Positions 29,734 to 39,675 of a stretch of 64,000 nucleotides of DNA are shown here, in pieces. Source of the DNA: Trichomonas vaginalis G3 (lineage: Eukaryota; Parabasalia; Trichomonadida; Trichomonadidae). The stretch spans positions 13,078,205 through 13,142,204 of the forward strand of contig NC_067206.1 of assembly GCF_026262505.1 (NCBI RefSeq), read 5' to 3'. Every line of letters starts with the position of its first letter. Within the stretch, counting starts at the first letter, position 1. The notes under the pieces are model-generated. The model was not told the DNA's origin and ran no database searches. It saw nothing but the letters and a program-made list of their open reading frames with translations. The position numbers were made by a program, and so were the translations under genes.

Positions 29734-30648
29734 TTACAAGCGTTTTACATGGTATATGTTGCGATGGTTCATGACTCTAAACAATTTCGTGGCTTCAATT
29801 TCTTCTTTTAGTACATCGAATGTTTTAACGATACCGAAAGTTTCTTTATACTTCTTCTTGACGTCAGATAGAAGGAAATCGTCAGCAGTTGGATAGTTTT
29901 TGTTCAGAAATGTCAACATGTCCATTTTATCTTCTGCTGGTTTCTCTGCTTCTTTCTTTAAATCTGCATAGTCGTTTCGCATACGTTCTATCTCTTTGAC
30001 GGAGTAGTTATATTTCCTCATTGCTGCTTTACATTTAGAACATTGTGGGTTCATTTTTGCGTTATATTCTGAAACCTTACCTGCTAAAACAACTAAGGCG
30101 TCAATGGTTTTCTTCATCTCGAACATAGCGGGTTTTATTTGTTCGTTCCATACCTTACCCCTACTATCTTTATCTCTTATTTCCCAAACACATTTTGCAA
30201 CTAATGAAACAAAGTTGTCGTAGGTCTTAAATTCTTCGGATTTGTAAAGGTCAGAGATGTTCTTATATACCATGTCGCAGTCTTTGTCCATGACTTTGTG
30301 GTTGCAATGAAATCCAAGAAACTCATAGTTAACCTTTCGTATGAACTTCTTTATTTCTACTGAGTCAGTCAGTCCGACTTCTATTTCATCGAATTCTGGA
30401 ATAGTGAGTTTTTGTTGTTGGATTTCAGGAAGTTTAGGTAAATGGTCAATAATATCCTGCATTTCATAAAGATACTGTTCATTTGTTTCATCTTTCGCAC
30501 TACAGTCTAAATTACTTGTTAAAAGTTCTTGCTTTATCTTCTGGATTTTTGTTTCGAAAGTATATGAAGAAGGAATGAAGCTTTTCATCTCTACTAACAT
30601 TGAAGTTGGGTTCATGACTAACGAGTTTGGTGCTGTTGTTGCTAACAT
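29734..30648 (-). CDS. Accessory family A: unknown CxxC protein, 304 aa (E2 copy)
   Basis: Same family as 6,653-7,579, where features are described. This copy begins MLATTAPNSLVMNPTSML and has NPQCSKCKAAMRKY. The start follows TATTGTAAGAACATG, in which the promoter word and start codon directly abut. C-terminus YHVKRL is followed by a word array. Looks whole. Confidence 0.65.
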   Translation of the reverse strand: MLATTAPNSLVMNPTSMLVEMKSFIPSSYTFETKIQKIKQELLTSNLDCSAKDETNEQYLYEMQDIIDHLPKLPEIQQQKLTIPEFDEIEVGLTDSVEIKKFIRKVNYEFLGFHCNHKVMDKDCDMVYKNISDLYKSEEFKTYDNFVSLVAKCVWEIRDKDSRGKVWNEQIKPAMFEMKKTIDALVVLAGKVSEYNAKMNPQCSKCKAAMRKYNYSVKEIERMRNDYADLKKEAEKPAEDKMDMLTFLNKNYPTADDFLLSDVKKKYKETFGIVKTFDVLKEEIEATKLFRVMNHRNIYHVKRL

Positions 30649-31003
30649 GTTCTTACAATAAAAATAAAAAATATTTTTTTAAAAAAACCAACTTTATTTT
30701 TTATTTCGGGAAAATTCATGAAAATTCAAGAGGGTAGAAAAGAGGTTAGAAAAGAGGTTAGATATACCCATCTACCCTAAACATTATTTTTGGTGTAAAA
30801 TTCATGATTTTCGAGAGTTTTAGACCATGTTAGAAAAGAGGTTAGAAAACATGTTAGATCTAACATTCTAACATAAACATTATTTTTGGTGTAAAATTCA
30901 TGATTTTCGAGAGTTTTAGACCATGTTAGAAAAGAGGTTAGAAAACATGTTAGATCTAACATTCTAACATAAACATTATTTTTGTCGAAAAAAAATGGTT
31001 CAT
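30649..31003. repeat. E2 cassette spacer with three word arrays
   Basis: No gene. One array with GGTAGA/GGTTAG words around TTAGATATACCC (about 30,728-30,790) and two with TTAG words around TTAGATCTAA (about 30,825-30,890 and 30,920-30,985), each followed by CATTATTTTTG. Upstream lies GGGAAAATTCATGAAAATTC. Confidence 0.75.
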
Positions 31004-31665
31004 TTACTCACAATATTTTTGTACAAAACGACCCCAAACTTTTAACTTCTTTTCTGCAGCTTCTAATGTTATCTTAGCGAGTTCATATTCTCTAAATTCT
31101 CTCTTTAAATCTTCTTGTTCCCATTGGTCTAGTTCGTATGGAGAATCTCTATAACCAGAACATATCTCACGTTCATGTTCTATTTGTTTTTCATGCATTT
31201 TTCTAACTTCTTCTTCAAACAAAGGTTTTGCATTCTCTACTGTATCTTCAAGTTCTTCTTCATCTAACTTCTCATGAACTTTCTTGTCTATGGAGTCCAT
31301 AATTTTTCCAACTGCTATACAATATTTTGGAGAAGCCCACATTGCAATATAGTTTACGAGTCTTGGGTCTACATACATTCCTCTAACCTGTTTGATTTCA
31401 TCCGGAATTCCTGCATTAACATTGTATAAAAAGCAACCCGCGGAATTCCGCGGGTGGTATATTCTTCACAAAATGCCTTAAAATACTCTTCCCAGGACTT
31501 ATTTTCCAACAACCTTCTAAAGTCTTTCCTAAACTGCTGACACATCTTTGTTGCATTTATATAACCATCCTTGTCTCTACGTAAGACTTCAATACCGTTG
31601 TAAGTGCCTTTTGTGAATGTTTCGCCATTAGATTTGTTCGTGAACGTTTTTGCTTCGACTGTCAT
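31004..31665 (-). pseudogene. KilA-N domain protein (E2 copy), broken
   Basis: Copy of 50,343-51,005 with start MTVEAKTFTNKSNGETFTKG and end VQKYCE. A perfect 20-bp palindrome, ACCCGCGGAATTCCGCGGGT (31,436-31,455), lies in the variable middle. Broken about once. Confidence 0.75.
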
Positions 31666-32178
31666 ACTGTTCTTACAATAAAAATAAAAAATATTTTTGG
31701 CTTAACCGTCGGACATTCGTTTGTGGCTTAACCGTCGGACCACAACGATAAAAATCTCGACAAAACATATACGATGAAGTCTCAAAAAAACATTTACGAT
31801 GAAGTCTAAACAAAAAATATACGATGAAATCTATTTCCTGTGTTGTTGTCAAAATGTCATGTTGTCACACTTTTTCAAAAAGATGTTAGTTGACCGAGTG
31901 ACCGAGTGACCGAGTGACCTGGTCGCCTAAAATATATTTTTTTCTATCTTAAGGAAATTCATGAAAATTCACCTGTTGAACTTTGTATAAAAAGCAACCG
32001 CCGGAATTCCGCGGGTTGGTATATTCTTCACAAAATGCTTGTTTTGAGGTCGAGCCACTTTTGGCTCCACCTCTTTTTTCAACCAAAAACTCATTTTTGT
32101 CGAATTCAGCACAAAATTCATGAAAATTCAACGGGTGAGAAAACAGGTGAAAAAACAGGTGAAATCTCACCTCTTCAC
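31666..32178. repeat. E2 mosaic spacer: several repeat kinds and a KilA-N middle fragment
   Basis: No gene. Left to right: TGTTCTTACAATA promoter of the KilA-N copy; two CTTAACCGTCGGAC words (about 31,703 and 31,731); three subterminal-type units (ATTTACGATGAAGTCT, 31,765-31,830); three 9-bp GACCGAGTG repeats (about 31,890-31,917); a boundary box (about 31,938-31,960); a detached piece matching the variable middle of KilA-N genes (about 31,985-32,065); and a word array built on GGTGA (about 32,125-32,178). Confidence 0.7.
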
Positions 32179-32346
32179 CTAAAATATATTTTTCAATACT
32201 TTTTCAGCACTTTTCCGTAGTTGTATATGAAAGACAATTCGGGATGAAATTTCTTCATCTGATATATTCCTACCGGCGTTTGTAAACATATAGTCTAACG
32301 GTTTTGTATCTGCTACTTTTGTTCTTTGTTTTTCAACCTGAAGCAT
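32179..32346 (-). pseudogene. E2 remnant of jelly-roll-candidate family (48,527 type)
   Basis: Begins MLQVEKQRTKVADTKPLDY, matching the start of the gene at 48,527, and keeps its last residues. Far shorter than the 286-residue original. Broken. It marks this position as syntenic with E3. Confidence 0.7.
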
Positions 32347-32400
32347 TTAATATATGTAAAAATATATTGTTTTAAAAACGTTTTTACTTCATGCAATTTT

Positions 32401-34554
32401 TTATTTCATGCAATGTTTTATTTCTGTGCCGTCTTCAAGTATGCCCCAGTACTTCCTTTTCGATATTACATGAACTTCGGTGAAAATTTTGTCCAATTTG
32501 AATTGACCCATCTTTTCACCGACCATTCCCATTTCAATGAGTTTGTTGTACCCTTCTTCGTTCGTCATGAGTGCGTCAATGTTCTCATAGTAAACCTTCA
32601 CTTTGGATTTGACTTCGGAGAAGAATTTGTTGTAGTTGTCAAGGACTGCCTTTGCGAACTGAGGGTAAGACCAATGTTCGACAATAGGTTTTACTGTGGT
32701 TACTAAGCCACCTTGACCTTGAGTAAATTCGTATTTCAAAACAAAAGGGGAGAACCTTTCAACAAAGTTGTCGACCTTCTCATAATGTTTACTCTTCATC
32801 TCTTGAGGTTTCTTAATGGAATATCCCCATGTCGAATTCATAAGCAATTTGAGTGTCATTGCAAGTTTGGGGTTTGAAGCTTTCCTAATATCATACAGTT
32901 GTTGTATGACTTTTCCAACTGTATAGTTCCTTCCTGGGAACTCACCATCTTCGTTTGGAATTCCAGTTGGAATATATTGGACAAACCTCATGTATGCAGC
33001 GTTAAGGTCGACATAGTATATCTTTTCATCTGAGTCGAACTTGTCGCAACCAATTGGTCCAGTTTGTGGAAATTCAAGTGAGTCTCTTATCTTCTGAGAA
33101 ACTTCTCCTGTTATCTCATAAACATCGTCGAAGCAACCTGTTTCATATAAAACCTTCTGACCTAACTCAGAAGCTCTCCAATACAATTTGACGTCAATTG
33201 GATGTCTCAATGGAAGTTTGTTTATAGCATCTTGAAGTTCTTGCAACCTCATTGGAAGTTCTTCTGGTTCAGGTTGGTATCCGAACAATCCAACTCCTTT
33301 TGGAATTGTGTACTTCTTTTGTGCTAGAACTTTGTCTGGAACAACTTTTGGTCTTGCTAACAATGAAAAGTTTGTTTCGTCTTTTGGTACAAAAGTTTCT
33401 GTCAGCTTGTCATCTGGAATTGGTTCCAACAAACCTTTCTCGAAAAGAATGTTTACAGCTCTGACAATGTTGCACTTGCCTTTTCCGAACAATGGGTTTG
33501 TAAGACTTTCGTTCAACATGAAGTGGTTGTGGACAATTGCAATCTTCAACCATGGTAAGTCTTTGTCAACAACATAGTCGTCATGTGAAGAACCTTTAGC
33601 TGTAGGTATGTTGACTCGGATATTGACATTTGCCAACGGTGCAATTTTTGCCAATTGACCTCTGAGAATGTACCTTGTCTTCACACATGACTCAAGATAC
33701 TTCATCTTCTCTTCTGAAACAAGACCAGAGTTCCTGAGACATGTAAGAATACAAGGTTCATTGACAATTGTTTCAATTGAATTGTAAATTCCATACCTTG
33801 TCAAGTCAATGTCAGACTTATTTATGAACGGGAAGTATCCAGCATGTTGTCTGACTGCTTGAGGGTTAGGTTGGTACCATTCGAACTTGACACTTGCAAT
33901 TCCTTCAATTGCATTCAAAATGTCTGAGTCGGAGTCAACCATTTGTTCTCTCTTTGTAGTCTTGAAAGCGTCAAGAAGCATTGCAGCTGTTGTGACATTG
34001 CCATGTGCATAGTAAATGTGACCGTCCAAATCTGTTATGGTTAGTCTGAGATTGTATCCTTTCTTATTTCCGTCTTGTATGGCAGCAAGTACACCCATGA
34101 AGCCTTCTTTGTTCTTTCCTTCGTCAAAGTTTACTGTAAAGGTTCGACCAGATGTAATTTGACTTCTAACTTCACGGTACTTTTCATATGCATATCTTGT
34201 TCTTTCCATGGGAGCATGTGCATCTTCACCTTTTCCTTTTTTCCTTCTCAAAGGATGCAATTGTTCGTCATGTTTCCAGTAGAATCTGGCAAAGCCGTCG
34301 TGTCCTTCAACTTGAGGTTCACTAACATCGAAAGGCATGTCCATAAGACGTTCTTCTTCTAACCTCTCTAATCTGTTTGGATAATTTGTGCGCGCTGTTT
34401 CCAAGTCCATTTCGTAGGTCAGACCAGCCAGTTTGTCATAAACTTTTATGGGTCTTCCCTTCCTATATTTAAAATTCTTTGAAACTCTCCAGCCATATCT
34501 TTCTAACTCTGCTTTTATTCTAGCAGACCTTCTATCCATTCTATACGGGGGCAT
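32401..34554 (-). CDS. E2 divergent PolB-like protein, 717 aa
   Basis: The N-terminal 450 residues are unrecognised, beginning with a basic region (MPPYRMDRRSARIKAEL). The C-terminal third shows a family-B polymerase palm: motif A KIYYVDLNAAYMRF (about residue 513), motif B LKLLMNSTWGYSI (about 565), a motif-C-like region (about 655) that departs from the usual pattern, and a thumb-type KRKYWG near 700. No convincing exonuclease motifs were found. Quite unlike the E1 polymerase. The coding sequence looks more G+C-rich than its neighbours, hinting at separate ancestry. Lies between the 188-residue gene and the 32,179 remnant. E3 has HNH here instead. Confidence 0.6.
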   Translation of the reverse strand: MPPYRMDRRSARIKAELERYGWRVSKNFKYRKGRPIKVYDKLAGLTYEMDLETARTNYPNRLERLEEERLMDMPFDVSEPQVEGHDGFARFYWKHDEQLHPLRRKKGKGEDAHAPMERTRYAYEKYREVRSQITSGRTFTVNFDEGKNKEGFMGVLAAIQDGNKKGYNLRLTITDLDGHIYYAHGNVTTAAMLLDAFKTTKREQMVDSDSDILNAIEGIASVKFEWYQPNPQAVRQHAGYFPFINKSDIDLTRYGIYNSIETIVNEPCILTCLRNSGLVSEEKMKYLESCVKTRYILRGQLAKIAPLANVNIRVNIPTAKGSSHDDYVVDKDLPWLKIAIVHNHFMLNESLTNPLFGKGKCNIVRAVNILFEKGLLEPIPDDKLTETFVPKDETNFSLLARPKVVPDKVLAQKKYTIPKGVGLFGYQPEPEELPMRLQELQDAINKLPLRHPIDVKLYWRASELGQKVLYETGCFDDVYEITGEVSQKIRDSLEFPQTGPIGCDKFDSDEKIYYVDLNAAYMRFVQYIPTGIPNEDGEFPGRNYTVGKVIQQLYDIRKASNPKLAMTLKLLMNSTWGYSIKKPQEMKSKHYEKVDNFVERFSPFVLKYEFTQGQGGLVTTVKPIVEHWSYPQFAKAVLDNYNKFFSEVKSKVKVYYENIDALMTNEEGYNKLIEMGMVGEKMGQFKLDKIFTEVHVISKRKYWGILEDGTEIKHCMK

Positions 34555-34584
34555 TTTTATAAAAATAAAAAAATATTTTTTTCT

Positions 34585-35169
34585 TTACTTTACATAACCG
34601 CCTGCTGCCATAAGTCTTTGACGCCAACCCATACCAGCTAATGAAGGTTGACTTGGTTTAGTTTGGAAACTAACCTTTGGTTTTGGTTTATCTTCAGTTT
34701 TTGGCTCACCTTCTTCTATCGGTTTTTCGTCACTTTTTGGTTCACCTGACTTTACTTCACTTGCAGGTATGGTTGTGTCGTCAACATCTTCATAAATATC
34801 ATATGCCATTTGTTTTTGTTTTCCTTTCAACTTTTTGTGTTTGTTGTAAAGTTTAGAATATTTCGACTCTAAGTCAATGAGATGTTCTATAATGAACTGT
34901 TGGTCAGTGAAGTAAACTTTCCCATCTGTTGTCTCGAAAGCTCCTTCAGACTTCAATATTTTATTTGTGAGAGTCTGTTTCTTTTTTGAGATACTAGCCG
35001 TTCCATTTCTATGAAAAGTGACTTTATAGTTAGGGTTTGTATTTCCAGACCTGGCACTTTCTATTATTGAATTTTTCTCTTCATCTGTAAGTTCTTTGAC
35101 AGGTTTTGACAATGGTTCTGAACTTTTTGTTTGTGGTGTCAAATCTACCGTTTCAACTTCTTCGGTCAT
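34585..35169 (-). CDS. Unknown acidic coiled-coil protein, 194 aa (E2, family D)
   Basis: Near-identical to 47,298-47,864 (188 aa); see that entry. Promoter TTTTTTACTGAGATGAAATG. The Pro/Glu/Lys-rich linker differs slightly in length from the E3 copy. Looks whole. Confidence 0.65.
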   Translation of the reverse strand: MTEEVETVDLTPQTKSSEPLSKPVKELTDEEKNSIIESARSGNTNPNYKVTFHRNGTASISKKKQTLTNKILKSEGAFETTDGKVYFTDQQFIIEHLIDLESKYSKLYNKHKKLKGKQKQMAYDIYEDVDDTTIPASEVKSGEPKSDEKPIEEGEPKTEDKPKPKVSFQTKPSQPSLAGMGWRQRLMAAGGYVK

Positions 35170-35188
35170 TTCATCTCAGTAAAAAATT

Positions 35189-35343
35189 TTAGTTTGGTTT
35201 GTTTTCAACTGGTTGTTTAGGTTTTTTAAGTCGGTCTAAAACTTCTTGAGGTATAGGAAGAACTTGACAAACACGTGTTGTGTAACTGCTGGAAGCCGAC
35301 AAATCCATCTTGAACCCATTTGTCTCAATGCTGTATTGTTCAT
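35189..35343 (-). pseudogene. E2 copy of 51-aa protein, broken
   Basis: Same MNNTALRQMGSRWIC start and TTTTTTACTGAGATGAA promoter as 47,123-47,278. Broken. Confidence 0.5.
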
Positions 35344-35362
35344 TTCATCTCAGTAAAAAACT

Positions 35363-35764
35363 TTACATTCCCCAAGTTTGAGGTGGTTGCGGTTGGTTAT
35401 TGTTTACCCATTGTTGTGCATGGTTATATCCTCTGTTAAAGAATCTTTCACCTTGGTCCATATAGTGCCCTGCTTGGTTATAGTAGTCATTTGCTTTGTT
35501 ATAGTAGTTTCCTGCTTGTCTTCCTACATTGTCCATCCATCCTTGAACTTTTCCTCTTGTTTCAGGATTTGGAATAAGATTTGCTGCATCTCGTGCTACC
35601 TCCCAACCTTTCTGTACGGTTTGTATAATAGGTTGTGCTTTCTCTTTCAGTATACCTAATGTACTCAAAATCTTCCTTCCAATTCCAAATGCACCTCTGG
35701 CTATTGTTCCCACTGCGGGCAAAAATCTGGATGCAACTCCTGCTAATGCGCCAAATAAACCCAT
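35363..35764 (-). CDS. Small Gly/Ala-rich amphipathic virion-type protein, 133 aa (E2, family E)
   Basis: Begins MGLFGALAGVASRFLPAVG, a hydrophobic Gly/Ala-rich helix, followed by a basic turn and a Tyr/Asn/Gln-rich repeat region (YYNKANDYYNQAGHYMDQG). Small proteins starting this way occur beside capsid genes in adenovirus-like lineages as membrane-active parts; the role here is by analogy only. Divergent from the integrase over 17 bp. E3 copy at 46,701-47,069. Confidence 0.6.
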   Translation of the reverse strand: MGLFGALAGVASRFLPAVGTIARGAFGIGRKILSTLGILKEKAQPIIQTVQKGWEVARDAANLIPNPETRGKVQGWMDNVGRQAGNYYNKANDYYNQAGHYMDQGERFFNRGYNHAQQWVNNNQPQPPQTWGM

Positions 35765-35781
35765 TTCTTATGGGTTAAAAA
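35765..35781. promoter_or_regulatory. 17-bp bidirectional promoter, integrase/family E (E2)
   Basis: TTCTTATGGGTTAAAAA between CAT (35,762-35,764) and ATG (35,782). E3 equivalent at 46,684-46,700. Confidence 0.6.
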
Positions 35782-36741
35782 ATGACGAATCCAAACAAGG
35801 ACCCCTATGTTTCTAAAGCGACAAAGAAAGCACTCATGATAAAAATCTTTAGTTCAACACCAAATGCTTGGTTTATGGATATCTTGGAAAACATTCCGAG
35901 GTATAGAGAAGATGGACCACCATACTGGCTAATATTTGTCGGTCAAAACACAAGATACTGTGAAGCCATACCATTATGGTCCAAAAATATTTTAGATGTG
36001 AAAACTGCTTTGACAATATTCGTTGACAAATACCATCCAACAAAACTGACATCTGACTGTGAAAGTTCTTTCAAATCAGACGATATTAAAAACTATCTGC
36101 GTTCAAAAAATGTAAACCAATATTTCATTGTCGACCAAAACCATTCTGCTCTTGGTGTCATTGACAGTTGTATAAAAATCTTAAGAGATTTAAATCAACC
36201 ACAAGGTGGTGAGGTAGATGAAATGTCATATGACGACAAATATAGACATTTCTCCATGGCAAAGATGAGACAAGTTTTAAATATTTACAATAGCCGTAAA
36301 CAAAAAGGTTTGGGAAACCACTCCCCCGAAGAAATGAAAAACAACCCCGACTTAGAGAAAGACTATATATTTAATAGTTTAGTCAAAAGAGACAAACAAG
36401 AAAGAATGCCAGGCTTCAAACTTAAGAAAGGTGACAAAGTAAAAATAGAAATACCTAAACGCGACCCATATGAAAATACTATTGACTATGACAACAATGG
36501 GAACTCGACAGGTACTCACCTTCGTGTTCGTAAAAATAGAAGAAAGTATACAAGAGAATATTATGAAGTTTTAGGCAAACATGGCAAAATGTACAGACTG
36601 CAAGCAGAAGATAAAACGACTATTGTCAGACCTCGTTTCAAACTTGTTAAGGTTCAAGGTGGTATACTTTCAAAGACAGTTCCTAACAAATATAAGACAA
36701 CTCCTGACGAATATGCTAAAGAAGTTGAAAATGACGACTAA
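35782..36741 (+). CDS. rve-type integrase with SH3/chromo-like C-terminus, 319 aa (E2)
   Basis: Polinton integrase of the retroviral DDE type, which would join the element ends to host DNA. First catalytic strand AWFMDILENIPRY with WLIFVGQNTRYCEAIPL (residues about 28-68), second KLTSDCESSFKSDDI (about 90), third region around NHSALGVIDSCIKILRDL (about 125), then the helix with MAKMRQVLNIYNSR, NHSPEEM, and a C-terminal KKGDKVKIEIPKR barrel plus basic tail. Stop overlaps that of the convergent tail-fibre gene by three bases. Looks whole. Practically identical to 45,724-46,683. Confidence 0.85.
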   Translation: MTNPNKDPYVSKATKKALMIKIFSSTPNAWFMDILENIPRYREDGPPYWLIFVGQNTRYCEAIPLWSKNILDVKTALTIFVDKYHPTKLTSDCESSFKSDDIKNYLRSKNVNQYFIVDQNHSALGVIDSCIKILRDLNQPQGGEVDEMSYDDKYRHFSMAKMRQVLNIYNSRKQKGLGNHSPEEMKNNPDLEKDYIFNSLVKRDKQERMPGFKLKKGDKVKIEIPKRDPYENTIDYDNNGNSTGTHLRVRKNRRKYTREYYEVLGKHGKMYRLQAEDKTTIVRPRFKLVKVQGGILSKTVPNKYKTTPDEYAKEVENDD

Positions 36742-38026
36742 GCAATTCTATACCATGCGTAAACTGTCATGTAAGGTGGCATGTAGTCTTTACTTTGTCC
36801 TGTTGTTTGCGTATATCCCGAAACGCGATGTGTATGGTTTCCATCTCCCTGAGTGTCACCCCAGAAACAATTTATAGCAAACTGAACGTCGTCTTTAACA
36901 TCATATCCTTTACCTTTTTTCATTGCTGACCAATCCCAAAATTTATGCTTATGCCAACCTGCTTGAGATGTACTTAAATCTATGTAGTGACTGTGCGCAG
37001 GTAAATTTTCACCTGAAATCGTTTTACTTCCTCCTGTTTCCTTTGAAGAGTTTGCACAATACAAAAACCTGTCAACTATTTGAGTCCAAGTTCCAAAACC
37101 CAGAACTGTTTCTGGTCTGGTAGAGTTCATTGACGTATAAATAGAACCTATAGGATATACTGTTTGAAGTATTTCTGTCTTTAATGTTTGAAGCTCTGTT
37201 TTGTCTGCTTTTTTATATAACTTTTCTTCAAGTTCATTTACGTCAGAGATGCTATGTCTATGATATTTTTGTGGGTATGTTCCTTCTGTCCATGCTAAAA
37301 TACGTTCTTTTGTTGCATCTACATATCCAGCTATCCATGTCGAGTCTGCTTTTGTATTCCTTAACTCTGTAACACCTTTCTCAAGCTCTTTCAACTGTTG
37401 TCCATCTTCCATTAAACCTCTGTATGACTTGAAACCGTTTGTGTCAACATATCTACAGTTTCTTTGTCGGCTTTAAGGTCTAAACATCCTGAAACCCATC
37501 CTGTATCAGCTTTAGTTTTTAAAATCTTTGTTGTCCTTTCATGGTACCATTCAACCCTTTCTTTAATTTCATTGTCTTTTTCATCCACAATATTCCTTAT
37601 CTGCCTTCTTCACTAACCCACTAGCCAGATATGCTAACTCATCGTCAACATACTCTTTGTCAGCTTTCTTTTCAACATCCTCTTTTGTTGCATATGTTGC
37701 ATCTGCTCTGTCATGTTCTTCTTGAACTTTTTCAATGACATACTCTTTGTCAGCTTTGTTGTCAATATCTGCTTTCAAAAGAAGTTCATCTATAGGTTTC
37801 TCGTTTAAAGTTCTTTTTGTTGGATTTATACAAACAGTATGGTTCTTGTTGTCTTGAAACAGAAACTCGTCTGTCATTGGGTTTATCGTCAGTTTTAAGT
37901 TTCCTTCTTTCAATGACTCAGATATCTTAGAATAGTTTGAAAAGTTTGTTGTGTTTTATTTAGAGCTTGCATAATGAGTTGTCGGTTGTGTTGTATTTCT
38001 CTCATAGACGCTGTTTCATTTGACAT
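36738..38026 (-). pseudogene. Tail-fibre-like protein with collar domain (E2 copy), broken
   Basis: Collar domain (IGSIYTSMNSTRPE, LPAHSHY, GWHKHKFW, GNHTHRV) and KADKxYV shaft repeats as in 44,440-45,717. Start after TTTTTATTCTAGAT-type promoter shared with the 38,045 gene. Few breaks. Confidence 0.8.
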
Positions 38027-38044
38027 TTTTATTCTAGATAAAAT
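38027..38044. promoter_or_regulatory. 18-bp near-palindromic bidirectional promoter (E2)
   Basis: TTTTATTCTAGATAAAAT, centred on CTAG, between CAT (38,024-38,026) and ATG (38,045). Mirror copy at 44,422-44,439. Confidence 0.7.
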
Positions 38045-38901
38045 ATGCTTCCAATAGAAAAAGAAAATTCAAGAGTTGCTACAACTAAACCATTAGATGA
38101 ACTTTTTACGAATGTCGGTCAAAAGTTTGAGACAGAGACCGTAAAGCATGAAGGCTATCGTTTTGACTACCCATTAAGATGGCTAAGAGACCCATCTGTC
38201 ACAAAAGCTATTGGCTTTCGTAGAATGAAGTTTGTGTCTGTAGAAGATAAAAGTTTTCCATTTATTGTAAGGTTTCATATAGATTATATATCTGAAGGGA
38301 AACGAAAAATGTGGGAAGAAATTGAGCTAATACAAGTTGACCTTTCATCTTCTCTACAGACTGCGTTAAAAAATATAGAAGATAAAATAAATTCATGTTA
38401 TGCAAAATATGCTGATGAATATGCAAATACCGAGAGCACACTTTATGTGAGAATTGTATATGACAAAAAAATTCACAAGTGTCATTTCAAATCTACGAAG
38501 ACAATCCAAAGAAAGACGAACAAATATATACAGAATTCACTGCAATGTCATGGTATTATTTGCAAAGAATGTTAAATCAGAAAGTCGAACTTCCTTTAGC
38601 AAATATTTACAGTCGATATGCAAGAGATGAACCATATTTATTTAAAGATGTTTTCGACCCAGCTGCTATTATTGTTCATGCTTCATTTTCTGGCGCCCAA
38701 AACTCTTTCTTATGCTTGGCAAATGACTTTTACGAAAAACCTACAAAGCTATATGAACCACCGAGTGGAAGTATTTCGGATTTTCAAGTATGGTTTACTA
38801 CAGATGGAAGAAAGAGAATAATTCCATTATACCACGCGTTTTACTTAGAACTTAGTTTCATATACAACTACTATCGAACGGTAAAAAATATAATTTTTTA
38901 A
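38045..38901 (+). pseudogene. Jelly-roll-candidate virion protein, family F1 (E2 copy), broken
   Basis: Copy of 43,573-44,421 with the same start style MLPIEKENSRVATTKPLDEL and end FYLELSFIYNYYRTVK. Broken about once. Converges with the 80-residue gene. Confidence 0.7.
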
Positions 38902-39140
38902 TACGGTTGAGGTGTTGGATTTGGTTGCCAACTAGACTGTGGTGCAGGTTCAGGCTGTTGTATAACAGGAGCTTGTTCTTCTGGTTCAGGGTCTTTAGGT
39001 ATAATACCAACGAACTGACCTACTCTTTTACCAATATTTTTGACTCCGTTCCAAATTCCTCTTCCTACGGTTTTTATTCCATTCCATATACCTCTTCCAA
39101 CATTTCGAAAGAAGTTTCCTATCTTACTGAAGAAACCCAT
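38898..39140 (-). CDS. Small amphipathic basic protein, 80 aa (E2, family G)
   Basis: Near-identical to 43,326-43,568; described there. Begins MGFFSKIGNFFRNVGRGIW. Promoter TTTTTACATATAGTAAAATG. Looks whole. Confidence 0.65.
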   Translation of the reverse strand: MGFFSKIGNFFRNVGRGIWNGIKTVGRGIWNGVKNIGKRVGQFVGIIPKDPEPEEQAPVIQQPEPAPQSSWQPNPTPQPY

Positions 39141-39158
39141 TTTACTATATGTAAAAAT

Positions 39159-39520
39159 CTAATGTCCGCCTAGTCTCTTACGTTTCCTGTTGAGTTCCAT
39201 AGCATTTTTTAACTGGAGCTCATACATTCTATTTCTCCTCTGGTAGAAAACATACTCGGGTCAACTCCTGTGTTCGCGTCATCTGCATAGAGTTGTTTAT
39301 ATCCCACTTCGGGGTTTGTATAAAACTCTTTCCATCTCATATTTGCATACCATGGTGGCAAACCTAACGCAGCGTCATTTGACATGGCAGTTTGCATTTG
39401 TACATCTGTTGGCACTTGACCATAGTTTGCCATTGCAGTTTGTATTCTAACTTCATTTGGAATATTCTCTGGGTTTGGTTGTCCAGGTTGCTGTGCATTC
39501 GCTAAGTTCTGTGCGTCCAT
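39159..39520 (-). pseudogene. E2 copy of 120-aa protein (family H), broken
   Basis: Same MDAQNLANAQQPGQPNPEN start and KRKRLGGH end as 42,945-43,307. Broken about once. Confidence 0.65.
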
Positions 39521-39543
39521 TTAATATTAGATAAAAATATCTC

Positions 39544-39675
39544 TTACGAGTACATATACTGAACATTTGCAGGCATTGGTTCATCTTCATATTCTCTATA
39601 TCTTTCTGCCACGTCAAATAAGTAAATGACACAATGGAAAAAACCTAAAACTAACAATCCGATTTCAAACCACAT
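39544..39675 (-). CDS. Single-pass membrane protein, 43 aa (E2)
   Basis: Begins MWFEIGLLVLGFFHCVIYLF, one membrane helix, with an acidic hydrophilic tail (YREYEDEPMPANVQ). The start lies inside the 3' end of the methyltransferase gene, as in E3 (42,790-42,921). Conservation of frame and overlap in both elements supports a real gene. Confidence 0.6.
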   Translation of the reverse strand: MWFEIGLLVLGFFHCVIYLFDVAERYREYEDEPMPANVQYMYS

